Under the pieces are notes generated by a model that saw only the letters and a program-made list of their open reading frames with translations, searched no databases and had not been told where the DNA came from. Shown piece by piece: positions 1 to 5,806 of a stretch of 5,806 bases of DNA (positions within the stretch are counted from its first letter, which is position 1; each line of letters starts with the position of its first letter). The stretch comes from CAKVLS01 sp045638465 (GTDB taxonomy: Bacteria; Bacillota; Clostridia; Christensenellales; UBA1242), in NCBI GenBank assembly GCA_045638465.1, contig JAZUBK010000006.1, positions 1 through 5,806 on the forward strand, read 5' to 3'. A program made the position numbers and the translations under genes.

Positions 1-17
1 GTTTGCATAGTAATTTG

Positions 18-46
18 TTGACAATTATAGGGTTATTTTGTAAAAT
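18..46 (+). promoter_or_regulatory. Sigma-A type promoter of the PadR-fusion/ABC transporter unit
   Basis: A perfect -35 box TTGACA (18-23) is followed after exactly 17 bases by TAAAAT (41-46), a 5/6 match to the -10 consensus. Transcription should start near 52-54, giving a leader of only about 18 bases before the ATG at 71. The ribosome binding site is GAGGG at 60-64, six bases before the start codon. A short inverted repeat, TTGT-TG-ACAA (15-24), covers the -35 box and could be a repressor site, although it is too short to be sure. The gene upstream is not in the window. Confidence 0.8.
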
Positions 47-70
47 TATTTATATAAAAGAGGGTTTTTA

Positions 71-2266
71 ATGGCAGAAGATTTCAATAACAAAGCCTTA
101 AGAGGTAGCATTTCACAAATATTACTAAATGCCCTAGTTTCTGGCGACAAATATGGCTATGAAATTTGCAAAGATATTGAGCAAAAATCAAATGGCAAAC
201 TTATGCTAAAGCAACCTAGCCTATATAGTAGTTTGCGCCGTATGGAAGGCCAAGGCCTTATTACTTCATACTGGGCTGATAGCGATTTGGGTGGAAGACG
301 TCACTACTATAGCATCACCGAAAAAGGCCGCAAACATTATGAGAAAAAGCAAGTCAACTGGAATGAGTTTGGAGATTTGATTAACGCCCTTCCAACAAAT
401 GCAGACTCAGACAAAGATGAAACTGTAGACCTTGTTGATTTTGGTACTATAGGCCAAGACATTAAAAGCACAACAAATGATACTCAATCAGATTTTGGCG
501 TTGTAAAACAAGAAAATTTATTTTCTATGGCAAAATCTATCCCCGCAAAAAAACAAGACATAAGTTCTGGTGGTGAAACTTTTATACAATTTGATATGTT
601 TGCCCAAAAACCAAACTTTATCAAAACCACCGCCGAAACTCCAGAAGAATCTTTCTCTACTTTCAAGAGTAAATATTCTACTATAACAGGTAGCATAGAA
701 CCTACCGAAAATGAAACATCAGATTCAGTAATAGACGTAGAGGAGTTTGACATTGATGAAAGCGATGGCATAACAACTTCTGAAGATCTTTTGGAATCTG
801 TTATTCCAGACGAAACAGAAAATGAAATAAGCGAAGATATTTTTGCTGAGCAATATGATGATGAAGATGCTTCTGTAGAAGAAGTAACAGGACCAGGCGA
901 TATCGAAGATTCAAACACAGTCTCTGATGACGATATCATAAGTGACCAACCTCTGCATACAGATAGTTTTGAAGAGGATTTTATTGATGGCGTATCTGAA
1001 CCAATAGAGGACACTTCAAAATCAAACTCTGTCAAAGATCTTCCAAAAGATTATTTTGATAACACAATATCTGAGTTGCTAGTTAGCGGAAAATCTAAAC
1101 CAAACGATATAATTGATAGCTCAGATAAATATTCTGCTAAAAAAAGAGATTTTGATACATACTCTTTTACAGATAAACAACAACAAGAGCAATATGTTCC
1201 TACAGGAAAATTCGCTTATAGAAAAGATAGCGAAAATATTTATGGCAGTGATTTTTCTGCAATCGAGAGCGAAAGCCTAAAGGGTAGCCTATCAGACTTT
1301 TTAGGAGATTCTGATACAGAAGAAGAAAAGCCAAATGATATCTCTTCTCTATTCAAATTTACTGAAGAAGATAACCAAGACATTTTTGTTTCTGAAGACA
1401 AAAATGAAACAAAAGCAACTATTGATGACGTGATACCTCAACCAAAACCACTAGAAGAATATGATGAAGTGTTAAAAGATCACGAACGAATTGATGTTCC
1501 GCTATATACTTCTACTCAAGAAAACAAAGTAGAATTTATAGGAACAGAAAACAATGGTAGCTTTATTCAAAAACTAGAGAAAAAAGAAACCCTAAATTAT
1601 AAAGACAAACTTGCAGATCTATATACAGATACTAGCAAGGTAAACCCATATAATAAGCCTCTTGCAGAAGAGACTGTTAGTCTTGATAGTGAGGAAATAT
1701 TTGAAAGCCCAAAACCTGCTTATAAGCCTAACTTTACAAGCGATCTTGAGACTTTGCAAAGCGATCTAAACAAAGACGGTATAAAACTTAGAATTTATAA
1801 CAAATCAGCTTATACAAAAACAAAGCAAGACAACTATATCAATTATAGTTTGTTATCGTTGATCAAAGGCTGGATTGTATGGTTTATTATGCTTGTAGAA
1901 ATAATAGTAACAGCTGTTATTTTACATACAAATCAACTATTACCAGTTGCTCAAGTAAGTTTTTACTACTGGGCTGGTGGCCTTACTCTACTTTATCCGT
2001 TATATTATACTCTTGCGTATTTTATAGACCCTTACAAAAAAGTAGTTTCTACATTTAAATTAAATATTAGTTTGTTTAATAAATTTTTAGCAATGCTTAT
2101 CAATATCATATTTATCTTTGCGCTAAATTTATTCTTTGGTATGACATCTCTTAACCAATTATCTTATTTGAGCTATTGGCTATTGCCTATCGTACTTACA
2201 TCAAACTATATCATTTCTACACTTATTTACTTTATTTTGCTAAAAGGTAAAAAGTTTTCTATTTAA
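71..2266 (+). CDS. Membrane-anchored PadR-family (LmrR-like) regulator with long acidic linker and four membrane helices
   Basis: This 731-residue protein has three visible parts. Residues 9-106 form a PadR winged helix: the YGYEI motif (28-32), the recognition-helix region SLYSSLRRMEGQGLI (50-64), the wing GGRRHYYSIT (74-83), and a last helix with Trp97. From memory this part aligns without gaps to LmrR of Lactococcus, including its drug-stacking Trp. Residues about 107-595 are rich in Asp, Glu, Ser and Thr with no recognisable fold, so probably disordered. Residues about 601-618, 629-652, 670-692 and 700-724 look like membrane helices. Lys656/657/663/671 and the KGKK near the end fit a topology with both termini in the cytoplasm. 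Most PadR proteins are only about 100-200 residues, so this is a fusion. It leads an apparent operon with an ABC exporter, so a role as its ligand- or membrane-responsive regulator is inferred. The ATG has a suitably placed ribosome binding site and directly precedes the conserved domain. The PadR call is firm; the function of the rest is unknown. Confidence 0.9.
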   Translation: MAEDFNNKALRGSISQILLNALVSGDKYGYEICKDIEQKSNGKLMLKQPSLYSSLRRMEGQGLITSYWADSDLGGRRHYYSITEKGRKHYEKKQVNWNEFGDLINALPTNADSDKDETVDLVDFGTIGQDIKSTTNDTQSDFGVVKQENLFSMAKSIPAKKQDISSGGETFIQFDMFAQKPNFIKTTAETPEESFSTFKSKYSTITGSIEPTENETSDSVIDVEEFDIDESDGITTSEDLLESVIPDETENEISEDIFAEQYDDEDASVEEVTGPGDIEDSNTVSDDDIISDQPLHTDSFEEDFIDGVSEPIEDTSKSNSVKDLPKDYFDNTISELLVSGKSKPNDIIDSSDKYSAKKRDFDTYSFTDKQQQEQYVPTGKFAYRKDSENIYGSDFSAIESESLKGSLSDFLGDSDTEEEKPNDISSLFKFTEEDNQDIFVSEDKNETKATIDDVIPQPKPLEEYDEVLKDHERIDVPLYTSTQENKVEFIGTENNGSFIQKLEKKETLNYKDKLADLYTDTSKVNPYNKPLAEETVSLDSEEIFESPKPAYKPNFTSDLETLQSDLNKDGIKLRIYNKSAYTKTKQDNYINYSLLSLIKGWIVWFIMLVEIIVTAVILHTNQLLPVAQVSFYYWAGGLTLLYPLYYTLAYFIDPYKKVVSTFKLNISLFNKFLAMLINIIFIFALNLFFGMTSLNQLSYLSYWLLPIVLTSNYIISTLIYFILLKGKKFSI

Positions 2267-2290
2267 CCAAAAATTATTTTGTGTTAAAAT
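2263..2290 (+). promoter_or_regulatory. Likely internal promoter with extended -10, ahead of the ABC genes
   Basis: The gap after the first gene carries TGTTAAAAT (2282-2290), an extended -10 (TG, one base, then TAAAAT). A weak -35 candidate, TTAACC (2263-2268, 4/6), lies 16 bases upstream and overlaps the stop codon of the previous gene. Transcription would begin near 2297, the first base of the AGGAGA ribosome binding site, leaving a leader of about 14 bases. No terminator is visible in this gap, so the ABC genes could be transcribed both from here and by read-through from the promoter at 18-46. Confidence 0.5.
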
Positions 2291-2296
2291 CAGATT

Positions 2297-2302
2297 AGGA
2301 GA
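2297..2302 (+). promoter_or_regulatory. Ribosome binding site that fixes a TTG start
   Basis: AGGAGA lies eight bases before the TTG at 2311. The first strand of the ATPase fold begins at about residue 8 of the product, and no in-frame ATG occurs nearby (the first internal Met is residue 141, beyond Walker A). TTG at 2311 is therefore the most credible start. Confidence 0.85.
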
Positions 2303-2310
2303 ATAAGATT

Positions 2311-3261
2311 TTGAGCGAACAAATTGCACAAGTTTTACAAGTAAAAAACTTAACCAAAAAATATGGCGACAGAGTTGCCGTAGACAATATCACCTTTGAT
2401 ATCTTCGAAGGTGAGATTTTTGGTTTCTTAGGACCAAATGGCGCAGGAAAAACAACCACTATCAAATTAATTACCGGTCTTGCAAAACCAACCTCTGGAG
2501 AAATTACCATATGTGGTTACTCTCTAAAGAAAAAATTTGAAAAAGCTATAAGATGTGTTGGTGGCGTCATTGAAAACCCAATTCTTTACAAAGATTATAG
2601 CGGTCTAGAAAACCTAAAATATTATGCGAGTTTATATCCAAAGATTGATTTGCAAAAAATCAATAACGTTGTAGAACTTGTTGGCCTTACTGATCGTATC
2701 AACGACAAAGTAAAAACTTACTCTCTTGGTATGAAACAAAGATTAGGTATCGCTCAAGCCTTACTTCACGATCCAAAATTATTGCTTCTTGACGAACCAA
2801 CCAACGGCCTAGATCCAAATGGTGTTCTTGAGATGAGGGCCTTTCTAAAAAAATTAGCTCACTCACAAGGTATATCAATTTTGATATCAAGCCACATCTT
2901 AGCTGAAATGCAAATTATTTGCGATACAATAGGCATAATGAACAATGGTAAAATTATTGAATTAAAGACCGTTGACCAAATAACACAAGGCAACGAAGCC
3001 GAACAAAAAATCGAAATCGCAGTTAATTTCCCTAACTACGCAGGAAAATTACTAACCAATAAATATAATCTTGAGCATCTTGATATTGTAAAAAATGTTA
3101 TTACAGTACCACTAAGCAAAGACAAAATACCTGCAATAATACAACTTCTTGTTGTTAATGGCATAGATATCTACTCTATCGGCGCCGTTTCTAAGACTCT
3201 AGAACAAGTCTTCCTAGAAACCGTTAGTATGAAGGCTTTGCCATATTCAACTATAGACTAA
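2311..3261 (+). CDS. ABC transporter ATP-binding protein, bacitracin/lantibiotic-export (BcrA-like) type
   Basis: This 316-residue cytoplasmic ATPase powers the membrane partner encoded just downstream. Visible motifs are Walker A GPNGAGKTT (41-49), ABC signature YSLGMKQR (137-144), Walker B LLLLD (157-161) with catalytic Glu162, D-loop GLDP (166-169) and switch His195. All catalytic residues are present. Where most ABC ATPases carry the Q-loop glutamine there is Glu88 in GGVIENP, the E-loop variant known from lantibiotic and bacitracin self-protection transporters. Residues about 220-316 form the C-terminal domain usual for ABC-2 ATPases, including LEQVFLE. The length is normal. The start is TTG. 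The stop codon overlaps the ribosome binding site of the next gene (AAGGAGA, 3260-3266), so the two genes are tightly coupled. The substrate cannot be read from the sequence; a peptide antibiotic or other amphipathic compound is the family-based guess. Confidence 0.95.
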   Translation: MSEQIAQVLQVKNLTKKYGDRVAVDNITFDIFEGEIFGFLGPNGAGKTTTIKLITGLAKPTSGEITICGYSLKKKFEKAIRCVGGVIENPILYKDYSGLENLKYYASLYPKIDLQKINNVVELVGLTDRINDKVKTYSLGMKQRLGIAQALLHDPKLLLLDEPTNGLDPNGVLEMRAFLKKLAHSQGISILISSHILAEMQIICDTIGIMNNGKIIELKTVDQITQGNEAEQKIEIAVNFPNYAGKLLTNKYNLEHLDIVKNVITVPLSKDKIPAIIQLLVVNGIDIYSIGAVSKTLEQVFLETVSMKALPYSTID

Positions 3262-3271
3262 GGAGAAAAAT

Positions 3272-5032
3272 ATGGGAATTTTTAGACTATTTCGTGGAGA
3301 ACTAAGAAAGATTTTCCTAAAACCAGGAATATTCATAATGGCAGGACTATTGATACTCGTACTTGCTATATCACCTAAGTTCTTTACACCAAACAACAAA
3401 ACCGATATTTCATCACACAAGTTTAGCGGAAACACTGTAAGCGAAGTTTTCCTAGATTTTAGAGAAAAAGAACTTACCGAAAAAGGCCCAAAATTTGTTT
3501 ATTCAGATTTAGAAGAAAATGCCGAAACAATCAACGAACTTTTGACCTTGGCAAAGAGTCCAAAGAGCGAACTTCAATCTGCCTTTTTTGAAACCCAAAA
3601 TGCAAGAGAAAGTTTCTCTGGAAAAATTCAAGTTCATGATGTTTCAGATAGCGACTTGCCAGAACTAAAAGCTGCCGTTCAAAAAATCTATGACAATGCA
3701 GTTCAAACAAAATCTCTATTTCTTGACTATCTAAAAAGAGATTTGCCACTTATTTTGGTTACCGAAGAGGAAGAGTCAAACATCACCTTCGCCCTAAATA
3801 ACCTTATTACAAAACTTGATTTGTATGTTGGCAAAGATAAATCAATTGATGATTACAAAGATTTAGAAACCTATATCGAAACAAATGAAATTATCACTGT
3901 TTTGAAAAAAAATATAGGAACAATAAATGACCTTAAATATAAAAAACAAACATTGCAAGATTTGTATGACGACTATTACTCAACAACCTCTGTTACTCTT
4001 ACTACCCTATACAATCAAATGACAGAAATGGTTGCAACATCTGGTTCATCAAGCGATGCAAAAGATATAGTTAAACTTACAAACCACGCATACAAATATT
4101 TAGGCATAGCAGACAACGCAACTAATATTCTAAAATATGGTGTAATGAACGCTATTTCTCAAACAGTATCAGACAAAACACTATCTAGCTACCAAGGCGA
4201 AATCTTTGAAAACTTCAACTCATATAAAGTCGAAGAATCGCTTTCTAAATACACATATTTGTATGACAATAATAAGTCAGACAAAGACTTTGCGAACGTT
4301 CTAGCCTTCAACCAAGGCTCAAATACCAAAACAAATGCTTACGACTATATGTATTTTGTAATGGAAATTATGAGTTTTGTTATTATAGCTTATTGCGTAG
4401 TTCTAGGTGCAAATATGATTGCTAGTGAACAAAGCTCAGGCACAATGAAAATGATTGCTATAAGACCATACAAAAGATGGAAAATAATGTTCTCAAAAAT
4501 ACTTGCTACTTTGTTCTTTGCATTCATCTTTATGACTGTTACTGCAGTTGTTTCACTAATTACTGGCCTTATTATCTATAATCTAGATTCTTTACCAATT
4601 CTTGCAGTATTCAACGCAAAATATGTATTCCCTATTGCAGCTCCACTTATGTATCTTATTTACTTCGGTTGCGTATTCATTAAAATTTGGCTATTTGTTA
4701 TGATTGCCTTTGCAATTTCTACAATATTCAAAAACGGCATCATCTCAACAACAATTTCTATCTTACTATACTTTGTAACAATGATAGTTACTTTTGTTGC
4801 TTCTGGTGCAAACTGGATTAAATACATAATTACTGCAAACTTTGACTTGTTTAAATATTTCGGAGGATCTTTCCTTATTAATCCAGCAAACAACACAGCA
4901 TTAACAAACCTATTTATCTCACCAGTATTTACAGATACAAATGTACTATTTGGAGGAATAATCGTAGGTGTATTAATGATAGGCCTTCACCTTCTAACTT
5001 ATTTGTTCTTCACAAAGCGTGATATTAATTAA
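3272..5032 (+). CDS. ABC-2 type transporter permease with large extracytoplasmic domain
   Basis: This 586-residue membrane protein is the channel partner of the ATPase encoded ten bases upstream. Its ribosome binding site AAGGAGA sits over that gene's stop codon. A first membrane helix spans about residues 20-34, after a basic N-terminal stretch (MGIFRLFRGELRKIF). A hydrophilic, mainly helix-forming domain of about 320 residues (36-358) follows and should lie outside the membrane. The remaining helices are roughly 361-383, 410-436, 458-484, 489-510 and 559-580, six in total. Between the second and third lies E386-QSSGTMKMIAIRPYKRWK, the cytoplasmic coupling segment typical of ABC-2 permeases (Glu, GT, R-P, basic cluster). 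The C-terminus FTKRDIN is also typical of the family. Only one permease is present, so a homodimer paired with two ATPase copies is inferred. The outer domain could bind substrate or sense the envelope. I recognise no named homologue. Confidence 0.9.
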   Translation: MGIFRLFRGELRKIFLKPGIFIMAGLLILVLAISPKFFTPNNKTDISSHKFSGNTVSEVFLDFREKELTEKGPKFVYSDLEENAETINELLTLAKSPKSELQSAFFETQNARESFSGKIQVHDVSDSDLPELKAAVQKIYDNAVQTKSLFLDYLKRDLPLILVTEEEESNITFALNNLITKLDLYVGKDKSIDDYKDLETYIETNEIITVLKKNIGTINDLKYKKQTLQDLYDDYYSTTSVTLTTLYNQMTEMVATSGSSSDAKDIVKLTNHAYKYLGIADNATNILKYGVMNAISQTVSDKTLSSYQGEIFENFNSYKVEESLSKYTYLYDNNKSDKDFANVLAFNQGSNTKTNAYDYMYFVMEIMSFVIIAYCVVLGANMIASEQSSGTMKMIAIRPYKRWKIMFSKILATLFFAFIFMTVTAVVSLITGLIIYNLDSLPILAVFNAKYVFPIAAPLMYLIYFGCVFIKIWLFVMIAFAISTIFKNGIISTTISILLYFVTMIVTFVASGANWIKYIITANFDLFKYFGGSFLINPANNTALTNLFISPVFTDTNVLFGGIIVGVLMIGLHLLTYLFFTKRDIN

Positions 5033-5101
5033 TCATTAATAATTAAACAACAAAAAAACAAGGTATTTTAGCCACTACATTTTGATACTAGTGTAATAAT
5101 T

Positions 5102-5136
5102 AAGAGAATTAGATATATTGTCTAGTTCTCTTTTTT
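5102..5136 (+). terminator. Rho-independent terminator of the PadR-fusion/ABC transporter unit
   Basis: AGAGAATTAGA (5103-5113) pairs with TCTAGTTCTCT (5121-5131), an 11-bp stem with one G-U wobble and a seven-base loop. The stem is extended by A5102-T5132 and ends in a run of six T (5131-5136). It lies 70 bases after the permease stop. The reverse strand lacks a good T-run, so it acts mainly in the + direction. It separates the exporter unit from the downstream lipoprotein gene. Confidence 0.88.
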
Positions 5137-5159
5137 GTCTGCTTAAATTTAGTTTTGTT

Positions 5160-5214
5160 CGTGTACTTGTTGTGTTTGAGCGAAGCGAGAACAGTTGTAT
5201 ATGACAAGCACACG
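5160..5214. repeat. Intergenic imperfect palindrome with a GCGAAGC tip
   Basis: CGTGTACTTGT (5160-5170) pairs with ACAAGCACACG (5204-5214), 10 of 11 positions. Between these arms a second hairpin (5173-5193) pairs TGTT with AACA, adds one T-G wobble and two adjacent G-A mismatches, and closes on GCGAAGC (5180-5186). About half the bases are G or C (32 of 65 over 5160-5224), far above the flanking AT-rich DNA. No T-run follows directly, so it is not a normal terminator. It could be a dispersed palindromic repeat, a remnant of a small mobile element, or a structured RNA. Only copy number elsewhere in the genome would decide. Confidence 0.6.
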
Positions 5215-5253
5215 CCTCAGTGCCATTTTTAATTTTTTATAATTATTTTTATT

Positions 5254-5283
5254 ATAACAATTTTAGTACTTGTGTGTTATAAT
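5254..5283 (+). promoter_or_regulatory. Extended -10 promoter of the lipoprotein gene
   Basis: TGTTATAAT (5275-5283) is a perfect extended -10 element. A weak -35 candidate, ATAACA (5254-5259, 4/6), lies 18 bases upstream, which is acceptable when the -10 is extended. Transcription should begin near 5290, at the AGGAG ribosome binding site (5290-5294), leaving a leader of about 15 bases. This promoter and the terminator at 5102-5136 make the lipoprotein a separate transcription unit. Confidence 0.72.
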
Positions 5284-5304
5284 ACATTGAGGAGAAAAAT
5301 TTAT

Positions 5305-5806
5305 ATGAAAAATTTAAAATATTTCCTTTCAATTATTTTTGCAATATTTTTTTCATTTGTATTATCAGGTTGCAACAACTCAAATACACCACCTGACAAC
5401 AACGACGTTTCAAACAATGATTTTACATACACTTGTTCAGCATTGATACAGGATATATCAACTATTTTAAATTTTTACCCTGCATCAGATATATCACTTG
5501 TTAGTTTGGAAAATCAATCATCCATACCACCTGAAAAAAAACAATATAATGTGTCAAACGAAAACTGCTTATTGTATTTAAAAAATTCTTTGGAGTTTTG
5601 GCAAGTATGTGAAACCTATTATCCACTAGGATTAACTGCATATAATAAAAGCGACACAACAACTTATTATTGGCAAAAAACAACAAATGGGTTTTACTTT
5701 GAACAGAAATATAGTCCTTTAAATTCAATAAATAAATATCATTGGATTTATAATATGCAATTTTATAATGAGACTTTTTGTTTAGAATATTATCAAAATA
5801 AAGGCT
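5305..5806 (+). CDS. Putative lipoprotein, 3' end beyond the window
   Basis: The frame is open from ATG 5305 to the window end (167 codons, no stop). AGGAG (5290-5294) lies ten bases before the ATG. The N-terminus is a classical lipoprotein signal: basic MKNLKY, a hydrophobic stretch (residues 7-20) and the lipobox LSGC with Cys23 as the lipidated residue. The mature protein begins with an Asn/Pro/Asp-rich spacer (24-39). It continues as a hydrophilic, aromatic-rich region (YYWQK at 121-125, YHWIY at 145-149) that suggests beta strands. The visible mature part has four further cysteines (44, 88, 102, 159), which could form disulfides. I recognise no family. The protein should sit on the outer face of the cytoplasmic membrane. 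Its own promoter and the terminator upstream argue against membership in the exporter operon, though a functional link is possible. Confidence 0.85.
   Translation, partial: MKNLKYFLSIIFAIFFSFVLSGCNNSNTPPDNNDVSNNDFTYTCSALIQDISTILNFYPASDISLVSLENQSSIPPEKKQYNVSNENCLLYLKNSLEFWQVCETYYPLGLTAYNKSDTTTYYWQKTTNGFYFEQKYSPLNSINKYHWIYNMQFYNETFCLEYYQNKG

Noticed and set aside
484..1035. 183-codon open frame on the - strand, antisense to the acidic linker
   Set aside because: It is the reverse reading of Ser/Asp/Glu-rich codons, giving a low-complexity Ser-rich product. It has no recognisable domain and lies wholly inside the well-supported + strand gene.
3531..3749. Antisense open frame within the permease gene
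   Set aside because: It lies inside a well-supported gene, has no recognisable domain and has no promoter or ribosome binding site that I can see.
5073..5093. Hairpin CACTA...TAGTG after the permease gene
   Set aside because: Only five base pairs with an 11-base loop and no T-run; such structures are expected by chance.
5160..5230. Second rho-independent terminator formed by the palindrome plus the downstream T-rich stretch
   Set aside because: The T-run (5226-5230) starts 11 bases after the stem, too far for standard termination, and a strong terminator already exists at 5102-5136.
5161..5232. Short open frame through the palindrome, from GTG 5161 to TAA 5230-5232
   Set aside because: No ribosome binding site precedes it, the product is 23 residues, and the sequence is better explained by the palindrome.
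5501..5728. 75-codon open frame on the - strand
   Set aside because: It overlaps the lipoprotein gene, which has a promoter, ribosome binding site and signal peptide; the antisense frame has none of these.
1..5806. tRNA or rRNA genes, CRISPR array, insertion sequence or riboswitch
   Set aside because: No clover-leaf, conserved rRNA stretch, spaced direct repeats or transposase was seen, and the gene leaders are too short to hold a riboswitch.

Overview
The window comes from an AT-rich, low-G+C Gram-positive-type bacterium. The evidence is strong AGGAG-type ribosome binding sites, a TTG start, TAA at all three visible stops, A/T-ending codons, a lipobox signal peptide and sigma-A-like promoters. 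An uncultured gut-type member of the Bacillota/Clostridia would fit, but the sequence alone does not fix the taxon. TGG encodes Trp and no in-frame TGA is needed, so nothing points to a modified genetic code.

Layout, all on the + strand. Bases 1-70 hold a promoter with a perfect TTGACA box. Bases 71-2266 encode an unusual 731-residue protein: an LmrR-like PadR winged-helix DNA-binding domain, then about 490 residues of acidic, probably disordered linker, then four predicted membrane helices. A 44-base gap with a likely internal promoter leads to an ABC ATPase (2311-3261, TTG start). Ten bases later comes an ABC-2 type permease (3272-5032) with a large domain outside the membrane. A rho-independent terminator (5102-5136) closes this unit. 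The 5137-5250 interval has no convincing gene but contains an imperfect palindrome (5160-5214) that is much more G+C-rich than its surroundings. A new promoter near 5254-5283 precedes a lipoprotein gene that runs off the window end (5305 onward).

Inferred logic: the ATPase and permease form an exporter of the bacitracin/lantibiotic-resistance kind (ABC-2 fold, E-loop ATPase). The first gene is probably its regulator. In Lactococcus lactis the PadR protein LmrR is soluble and represses the lmrCD ABC multidrug exporter genes. Here a very similar DNA-binding domain appears to be permanently tethered to the membrane by a long acidic chain, suggesting a one-component membrane sensor/regulator next to its transporter. 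This fusion is the most notable item in the window. Second are the intergenic palindrome and a promoter/ribosome-binding-site layout shared by two genes that predicts extremely short mRNA leaders.

Membrane segments, motifs and alignments were judged by eye or from memory. No database search or structure prediction was run.
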